From an uncultured Propionibacterium sp. (lineage in GTDB: Bacteria; Actinomycetota; Actinomycetes; Propionibacteriales; Propionibacteriaceae), in NCBI GenBank assembly GCA_938036835.1, contig CALHWB010000054.1:1-64000 (forward strand): a DNA stretch of 64,000 nucleotides, written 5' to 3'. The position numbers were made by a program, and so were the translations under genes. Below the pieces are notes generated by a model, which saw only the letters and a program-made list of their open reading frames with translations, searched no databases and was not told the DNA's origin. This document shows positions 59,141 through 64,000 of the stretch, in pieces; position 1 is the stretch's first letter; the number at the start of each line of letters is the position of its first letter.

Positions 59141-59964
59141 GGCCTGACTTGTCGCGGTTGGGTTTGGGTTCGTGTCTATGGACTGTTTTGGTGCTTGTCA
59201 GGGTGTTTTGGGTGTGTCGTGTGGGTTACTAATCGGGGGTAGGGTCTGGTGGGTGAGTCCGTTGTTGTGGAAGGTGAAGACCGTTTCCGGGGCGGCGGCT
59301 GTGCGGATCGTGGTCGAGGAAAGCAATAAGACCGAAACCCATACCATCACTCCGATCATCAGCCAGAGCCACGACCCGACACCGGCTCGGCGAAGTGGTG
59401 GTGGTCGCCGGCGCCGGCATGCCGTCGATGGCCGACCTCCAAGCGCTTCACGAGGCGGGGTTGGGGTTCATTGCCGGGTCCCGCCCGGTCAAGACCCCGG
59501 GCGGCCTCGCCAAACATTTCCGCTGGCACGGGAACGCGTCCACCGGCGGGCAACTGATCGACACGATCACCCCAGCGACAAGACCACCAGAGCCCACATC
59601 ACGCAGCGGGCCGAGCCGGTCTGGAACCCAATCCGGTATTCGCATTCGTGGCGGGCCGGATGGCACTACAGTCACAAACGCGCGCTCCACGACCGCAGAA
59701 CCCTCACCGCGCAGGAGAACAAAGCCCAGGCCGTCGTGGCCGGCGAGAAGACAGCCCGCAACCCACGATTCGTGCCCACCACCCTCGCCAACTCCAAACC
59801 ACCACCGGCATCAGCATCAAACGACTGACCCGAACCCCACGACCCCTACACCAAGCCACCATCCAAATCGCCGATCAAACCATTACCGCTCAACCCCGCA
59901 TCACCCCGACGCCACAGCCATAATCGAGAAAATCCTGGGCCACTAAACTGCGACAACTCAGGCC
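59141..59964 (+). mobile_element. Internally deleted IS1634-type (IS1549-like) element
   Basis: The ends form an inverted repeat of 19 bases with 17 matches: GGCCTGACTTGTCGCGGTT at 59141-59159 and its partner at 59946-59964. Transposase fragments lie between. The element is about 0.8 kb, about half the usual length, because the centre of the transposase gene is missing. No target duplication was found. Confidence 0.7.
59253..59945 (+). pseudogene. IS1634-family transposase remnant
   Basis: The N-terminus (GTG at 59253, reading SPLLWKVKTVSGAAAVRIV) is followed after about 25 codons by a jump to the late catalytic region VVVAGAGMPSMADLQALHEAGLGFIAGSR in another frame, then EPVWNPI through RFVPTT in the first frame, then SIKRLTRTPRPLHQ in a third. 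At least two frameshifts and a large deletion are needed. The second DDE aspartate (VVADAGM in intact members) is glycine. The gene cannot make active transposase. Confidence 0.7.
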
Positions 59965-60062
59965 CGAATCAGGGGCTGATTCGGGAATGATTCGCACAGT
60001 ACGGCACGAGACGGATGAGATGGCACCAGGCGGAGCTACGTGAACACAAATCGGGAAGCCTC

Positions 60063-60106
60063 ACCATCGAGTGGGAGCAATGAGAGCGCACATTACCCCA
60101 GTTAAG
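60063..60106 (+). repeat. guaA-end-like repeat copy 2 / direct repeat left copy
   Basis: Positions 60063-60076 repeat the guaA end 14-mer exactly. Positions 60069-60106 match 63236-63273 at 29 of 38 bases without gaps (GAGTGGGAG, AGCG, ACATT, CCCCAG, TAAG conserved). The stretch can be read as the end of a lost gene finishing LTIEWEQ. Confidence 0.55.
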
Positions 60107-60109
60107 CAC

Positions 60110-60152
60110 AATAAGCCCCTCTATCGGCTCACGCCCGACAGAGGGGCTTATT
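60110..60152. terminator. Strong hairpin, probable terminator
   Basis: Perfect 13-base arms (60110-60122 and 60140-60152) with a 17-base loop. The arms begin with AATAA and end with TTATT, which supplies a short T/A tract in both directions. It lies downstream of the minus-strand operon ending at 60239. Apart from this and the repeat, the 59965-60238 gap contains a 9-bp stem (59963-59985) at the IS end and nothing else recognised. Confidence 0.7.
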
Positions 60153-60238
60153 AAGTCCGTAGAAGCCTTTCTAGGGCATTCTCGGTCCTAAGAAGGAGCG
60201 ATGATGTTAACCCTTTCCATGGTTTGGCAGATGCCCTC

Positions 60239-60726
60239 CTATCGAAGCGAGAACGTCACCTCGACGTCCCCTCGCCCGAGAGCGGCGAGCAAATCCTCGC
60301 GGCTGGCGCCATCGATATGGGCGAGGCGCGTGAAGCTCCATGCGTTCGTGTCGTAATAGACGGTTATCTGATCGCCTTGATAGAGGATGACGTCTCCCGG
60401 CTGGGTGGTTATCCGCTCATCGTTCGTCGGCAGGCTCATACCGATCGACCCGACCTTCTCGAAATCGCCGTAATCGTGCAGGGCGAGCGTCAACGGGCCT
60501 TCCTGCAGAAGCGCGGCGAACGCCTCTGCCGAGGAGTTGTCCTCGAACGTAGCGGTGAATGTCGTCCCATTCGCGGTGATGGCAAGCATGGGTTCCTCTT
60601 GGGTCGATTGCTTTTTAGGGTGGTCTGGACAGACGTTTCTGCCGAAGCGGAACATGCCGGAAGCGCGATAGCCGCGACCAGCGCCAATGCGAGAATGCGC
60701 GATGTCTGTTTCGTGGTTGCCGTCAT
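60239..60726 (-). pseudogene. Cyclophilin-like lipoprotein, frameshifted at an A5 tract
   Basis: The ATG at 60726 begins a lipoprotein signal (ILALALVAAIALPAC, C as lipid site). After 36 or so codons this frame loses homology. The -1 frame continues as KKQSTQEEPMLAITANGTTFTATFEDNSSAEAF to VEVTFSLR, a cyclophilin-like (DUF-type) fold domain. Restoring one A in the five-A tract at 60612-60616 joins both into one protein of about 162 residues. An ATG at 60589 could still express the domain alone without export. The start overlaps the stop of the upstream cupin gene (ATGA), so it was part of that operon. Confidence 0.7.
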
Positions 60727-61487
60727 GCCAGATTCCCGTAATCCTCGTCGGGCACCGGCTCTAGCCATTCGGTGTGGGAGTTATCGCCTGGAACCTCGAT
60801 GGCGAGATGCGAGAACCACGAGCCGGGTGCCGCGCCATGCCAGTGCTTGACGCCGGCGGGAATGTTCGCAACGGCTCCAGGCGTCATTTCCACGGGAGCT
60901 TCGCCCCATGCCTGGTAGTACCCGCGTCCGCCCACGCATATGAGCATCTGGCCACCGCCGTTTTCCGCATGGTGGATGTGCCAATTGTTCCGGCAGCCCG
61001 GCTCGAAGGTCACATTGTAGATGGGCACCTGCTCGGTCGAAAGCGGAGCAAGGTAGCTCTGACCCACGAAGTATTGAGCGAAGGCATCGTTTGGGTTCCC
61101 GATGGGGAAGAAGATCGTATCCTGATAGCGATCCTTATCCGTCGTTTCGTCGGCTGTCGTCTGCGTCCCGTAGACCTCTTTCGCGAGGTTGAAGGCGGCC
61201 CAGGCCTTCGGCCATCCGGCATAGAATGCCACGTGGGTGATGGCGGCAACCATCTCCTCGCGGCGCACGCCGTGGCCCTTGGCGTTTGCGATGTGATACG
61301 CAAGCGAGCTGTCGGTTATGCCCTGCGCCATCAGCGCCACGACCGTGACGAGGCTCCTCGTCTTCACGTCGATGCCGGGGTCGTTCCAGTTCTCCCCGAA
61401 CAAAACGTCGTCATTGTAATGCGCGAATGCGGGTGCAAATTCCCCCAGCTGGCCGCGTCCCGCCGTCTGCACGATCTTCTCCGTCAT
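60723..61487 (-). CDS. Carboxymuconolactone decarboxylase-like/cupin fusion protein
   Basis: A 254-residue two-domain protein. The N-terminal half has the CMD/AhpD fold (FGENWNDPGIDVKTRSLVTVVALMAQG) but lacks the CxxC pair of redox-active members. The C-terminal half is a cupin with metal ligands in NNWHIHHAENGG and a later histidine in GVKHWHGAAPGS. Such fusions are common in gut actinobacteria and Firmicutes, and the substrate is unknown. It lies between an alpha/beta hydrolase gene and the lipoprotein gene, on one strand, with a divergent MerR regulator. Confidence 0.82.
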   Translation of the reverse strand: MTEKIVQTAGRGQLGEFAPAFAHYNDDVLFGENWNDPGIDVKTRSLVTVVALMAQGITDSSLAYHIANAKGHGVRREEMVAAITHVAFYAGWPKAWAAFNLAKEVYGTQTTADETTDKDRYQDTIFFPIGNPNDAFAQYFVGQSYLAPLSTEQVPIYNVTFEPGCRNNWHIHHAENGGGQMLICVGGRGYYQAWGEAPVEMTPGAVANIPAGVKHWHGAAPGSWFSHLAIEVPGDNSHTEWLEPVPDEDYGNLA

Positions 61488-61529
61488 GGCTGGCTCCTTA
61501 TCCGCAATATGTCTTGTGCCTGCGCTTCC

Positions 61530-62507
61530 TTACAGATTCTCCCCAAAGAACGCCTGAAGTTTGTCGAAGGGGATGGCGTCGAAGTTGTCGTAGAGGTCGA
61601 CGTGGCTCGCGCCAGGGACGATCACAAGCTCCTTATTGTCGCCGTTGAGCAGCTGATATGCGCCTTCGCTGAAGTAGCGCGAATGCGCCTGCTCGCCGTG
61701 CACGAGGAGGACGGGGCTATCGATCTCGCCCGCCATCGCCAGGATTGGCTGGTTCATGAACGACATCGTGCCGGTCACGTTCCAGCCGTCGTTGGAGTTG
61801 CCCGAACGCTCGTGGTAGCCGCGTGCGGTCTTGTAGTAGGCGTAGTAGTCGTTCACGAAGTAGGGCGCATCTTCAGGCAGTGGGTCGACCACGCCGCCGG
61901 CGCGCATGTACTCGCCTGATGCGTAATCTGCCGTGCGCTGGGCCGCCCAGGCGGCACGCTGCTCATCGCGCGCCTCCTTGTTGTCGGCGCTCCCGAAATA
62001 TCCCTCACGGGCGACGCGTGTCATGTCGTACATCGTCATGGCGGCGGTTGCCTTGATGCGCGGGTCAAGCGCTGCAGCGTTGATGGCCATGCCGCCCCAG
62101 CCGCAGATGCCGATGATGCCGATGCGCCCCGCATCGACGTCGTCGCGGCAACTCAGGTAGTCCACCGCCGCCATGAAGTCCTCGGTGTTGATGTCGGGAG
62201 AGGCCATGCGCCTGGGCTTGCCGCCGCTCTCTCCTGTGAAAGAGGGGTCGAAGGCGATGGTCAGGAAGCCGCGCGCGGCCATCTCCTGCGCATACAGGCC
62301 GCTTGATTGCTCCTTGCAGGCGCCGAACGGGCCGCTTACGGCTATGGCGGCTAGCGCACCTTCCGCACCTTCCGGCTTGTAGAGGTCGGCTGCCAGCGTG
62401 ATGCCGTAGCGGTTCGCGAACGTAACCTTGCAGTGCTCGACGCGGCCATCTCGCGGGAAGACCTTGTCCCATTCCTGCACGAGCTCGAGATTCTCGGTTT
62501 CCATCAT
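61530..62507 (-). CDS. Alpha/beta hydrolase, dienelactone-hydrolase-like
   Basis: A 325-residue hydrolase. The nucleophile elbow reads GICGWGG, with Cys in place of the usual Ser, as in dienelactone hydrolases. The acid lies near LLVHGEQAHSR and the base in GASHVDLYD. AGGAGG stands seven bases before the ATG at 62507; the longer frame upstream runs into the promoter region. First gene of the operon hydrolase-cupin-lipoprotein. A role in ester or lactone detoxification is inferred. Confidence 0.82.
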   Translation of the reverse strand: MMETENLELVQEWDKVFPRDGRVEHCKVTFANRYGITLAADLYKPEGAEGALAAIAVSGPFGACKEQSSGLYAQEMAARGFLTIAFDPSFTGESGGKPRRMASPDINTEDFMAAVDYLSCRDDVDAGRIGIIGICGWGGMAINAAALDPRIKATAAMTMYDMTRVAREGYFGSADNKEARDEQRAAWAAQRTADYASGEYMRAGGVVDPLPEDAPYFVNDYYAYYKTARGYHERSGNSNDGWNVTGTMSFMNQPILAMAGEIDSPVLLVHGEQAHSRYFSEGAYQLLNGDNKELVIVPGASHVDLYDNFDAIPFDKLQAFFGENL

Positions 62508-62568
62508 GGTGTCTCCTCCTCGGCTGGAAGCGATCCGGTTTCTGATATAACAAGCACCGTAATACATA

Positions 62569-62584
62569 AACCTGACTTTAGGTT
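62569..62584. promoter_or_regulatory. MerR-type operator between hydrolase and merR
   Basis: The dyad AACCT-GACTTT-AGGTT lies in the 100-base divergent gap, the usual place for a MerR-family operator that controls both directions. Confidence 0.6.
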
Positions 62585-62607
62585 AAGAAATATTTGGGGT
62601 TGATTGC

Positions 62608-63045
62608 ATGTACACGATCGGCCAGGTTTCCGAGATGTCCGGCTTGCCCATCTCGACGCTGCGCTACTACGACAAGGAGGGCCTGTTCCCTGTCATGGAG
62701 CGCAAGAACGGCATCCGCAGGTTCGGCGAGGCCGAACTCGAGGCGCTGCGCGTCATCGAGTGCCTGAAGAGGTCGGGGCTCGGAATCAAAGACATCAAGC
62801 TCTTCACGCAATGGTGCGCAGAAGGGCCGGCAATCTACCCACAACGAAAGAAGCTCTTCGAACGCCGGCGCGAAGCCGTTCATGCAGAGATCGCCGAACT
62901 GGAGCAGACGCTCGCCATGCTCGAATTCAAGTGCTGGTACTACGACGCGGCCATTGCCGACGGCAACGAGGAGCGCCTGGCATCCATGCTGCCCGACAAG
63001 CTGCCGCCCGACGTACAGGCGCTTTACGACGCTGCCCATAGATAG
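62608..63045 (+). CDS. MerR-family transcriptional regulator
   Basis: A 145-residue regulator. The winged helix-turn-helix is YTIGQVSEMSGLPISTLRYYDKEGLFP (residues 2-28), followed by GIRRFGEAELEAL and a long dimer helix (about 78-110). The C-terminal part lacks the cysteine set of metal-sensing MerR proteins, having one Cys at CWYYD, so an organic effector (aldehyde or drug type) is more likely. It is divergent from the hydrolase operon it probably controls. Confidence 0.9.
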   Translation: MYTIGQVSEMSGLPISTLRYYDKEGLFPVMERKNGIRRFGEAELEALRVIECLKRSGLGIKDIKLFTQWCAEGPAIYPQRKKLFERRREAVHAEIAELEQTLAMLEFKCWYYDAAIADGNEERLASMLPDKLPPDVQALYDAAHR

Positions 63046-63615
63046 CTAGCTGGCTTATCTCCGTCCTTCCGAGCAACGAAGCCTGCACTCACCCCTGAGC
63101 ACAGGCGAGTACATCCTGGGCGCGCCCCGGCGAAAATACTCCCCAATAACGAAACGGCACGGGAGCCCACCAGATAGCACGGGACGACATGGGAAGGCAC
63201 TACGGCAGTGGGTACGGATTTGGCCTGTGACAGTTGAGTGGGAGTGAGCCAAGCGTACATTTCCCCAGCTAAGTATGGTAAACGTGCTCTGCGAGCGTTC
63301 GCTCTGCAAATTCTGCAGGAATAATGCGGTACTGGGCACACGATGTGAATACCATCAAGAAGGCCGGCTGCGTTGGTATCCCCCTGCGTTGATGCCGGGG
63401 CAGGAGGACGGGGCGTACCTCGCATCCCGCGACATCAACTGCGGCAGTGAGGATGCGCATACGGGGTAGCGATTCGACGAGGGCTGGTAGTCTTGCCGTG
63501 ATCATCCCGCATGCCGTTCCAGGCAGATTTGCGTAGGCGGCTTACGGGCTGGTTCGGGATAGCGGACAGATTTTAAGCCACCTGCAACTATCCCTCCTGG
63601 GGAATCGGGAAATAG
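63046..63615. other. Gene-poor stretch right of merR
   Basis: No convincing gene was found in either strand. It contains the right copy of the 38-bp direct repeat and, just before it, codons that read as the end of a lost gene finishing VTVEWE. Small open frames here lack ribosome sites and family resemblance. Confidence 0.6.
63236..63273 (+). repeat. Direct repeat, right copy
   Basis: 29 of 38 bases match 60069-60106 with no gap. The two copies flank the terminator, lipoprotein, cupin, hydrolase and merR block of about 3.1 kb in the same orientation. Confidence 0.55.
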
Positions 63616-64000
63616 TTAACTCGGGAAGACCCGGTTTACCGCGTTTTCCCAGGGAAAGTGCAACTATTCTTTTCGCTCCGAGTGGAGCCCGTCTCAGCGC
63701 TCGCAAACGCGTCCGGGATTGGTCGTGCTCGGCCTTTCCGAGGAGGACGGCTTCTCGCCCGCAGAGGGCTTCGATGCGAACGGGGCATTCGACGCGATCG
63801 CAGGGGCATGCGCGGACAAGCTCACGCCGCCGATCCGCGCGGACATCAGAATCGCGATCTTCGAGGGCGCGCCCGTGGTCGTCGCCGACGTGCCGGAGCT
63901 TTCGCCTTCCTCCAAGCCGTGCTATGTAACCGGCCGGGGCATGTACAAGGGGTCGTTTATCCGAACCGGCGACGGCGACAGGCACCTCACCCAGTGCGAG
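63616..64000 (+). pseudogene. AlbA_2-type DNA-binding/ATPase-like protein, frameshifted and cut by window end
   Basis: From 63691 the frame reads VSALANASGI and then loses sense. In the next frame it continues VVLGLSEEDGFSPAEGF to GRGMYKGSFIRTGDGDRHL, the AlbA_2 (Schlafen-like) domain of putative transcriptional regulators. One extra G in the GG at 63721-63722 accounts for the shift. The N-terminal strands of the domain also seem lost. A small palindrome, TTTCCC-A-GGGAAA, lies at 63645-63657. The gene runs past the window. Confidence 0.65.

Noticed and set aside
63275..63469. A 64-codon plus-strand frame with several cysteines
   Set aside because: The cysteines do not form a convincing zinc pattern, no ribosome site precedes it, and it lies in decayed island sequence.
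63542..63985. A 147-codon minus-strand frame at the right end
   Set aside because: It is antisense to the AlbA_2-like coding sequence, whose translation matches a known domain.
1..64000. CRISPR arrays, tRNA and rRNA genes
   Set aside because: No regularly spaced repeats, no cloverleaf with TTCGA loop and no rRNA sequence were seen on either strand by reading; a tRNAscan run would settle tRNA absence.

Overview
The window is high-GC DNA from an actinobacterium, most likely close to Propionibacteriaceae. The superoxide dismutase reads like those of propionibacteria. CoaA, MgtA, the MptB-like mannosyltransferase, GuaB3 and the tandem CIRCE sites of groESL are typical of Actinobacteria. Genes are tightly packed, with ATGA/GTGA/TGATG overlaps throughout. 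At least ten genes show a TANNNT box 6-7 bases before the start codon, which points to leaderless mRNAs. No tRNA, rRNA or CRISPR array was seen.

Layout. 1-9.7 kb: sodA, an RsmC-like methyltransferase with truA and trmB, a metal (Mn/Zn-type) ABC transporter with a divergent-type DtxR/MntR regulator, and an EF-G-like GTPase (FusA2 type). 9.95-27.2 kb: nine co-directional genes, several overlapping, forming a large system. It contains two small membrane proteins, a secreted/membrane vWA protein, a tubulin/FtsZ-like protein, a membrane-anchored partner, a protein with a degenerate lipoyl-like domain and FnIII-like repeats, a GTPase-associated protein (GAP1-like), a second vWA protein and a zinc-ribbon TRAFAC GTPase. 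This is the most interesting part of the window. 27.2-41.8 kb: core genes rplM-rpsI, glmM, a single-domain voltage-gated cation channel, coaA, glmS, acpS, nnrD/E, mgtA, the t6A operon (GNAT-TsaE fusion, tsaB, rimI, tsaD), a NUDIX hydrolase and a THUMP-like methyltransferase. 41.9-45.4 kb: a small accessory cluster with a predicted secreted metallopeptidase, a Tat/lipoprotein beta-propeller and a small protein with a type VII-like YxxxE motif. 45.5-57.9 kb: a sigma-70 factor with a long basic tail, groES-groEL under tandem CIRCE, an MptB-like mannosyltransferase, guaB, a membrane protein, guaB3, a chorismate mutase, cysE-cysK and guaA.

From the 3' end of guaA (57.88 kb) to the end the character changes. 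There are AT-rich stretches, a truncated AAA ATPase next to a perfect 20-bp palindrome, an internally deleted IS1634-type element with intact ends, a frameshifted lipoprotein gene, a cupin/CMD-hydrolase operon with a divergent MerR regulator, and a frameshifted AlbA_2-type gene cut by the window edge. Sequence like the guaA 3' end recurs at about 60.07 kb, and a diverged 38-bp direct repeat flanks the 3.1-kb MerR cassette. This looks like a decayed, layered insertion hot spot behind guaA.

Links between genes: sodA, the metal transporter and MntR suggest a manganese/oxidative-stress theme. mgtA and the mptB-like gene suggest a lipoglycan (mannan) in the envelope. guaB, guaB3 and guaA cover guanine nucleotide synthesis and salvage.
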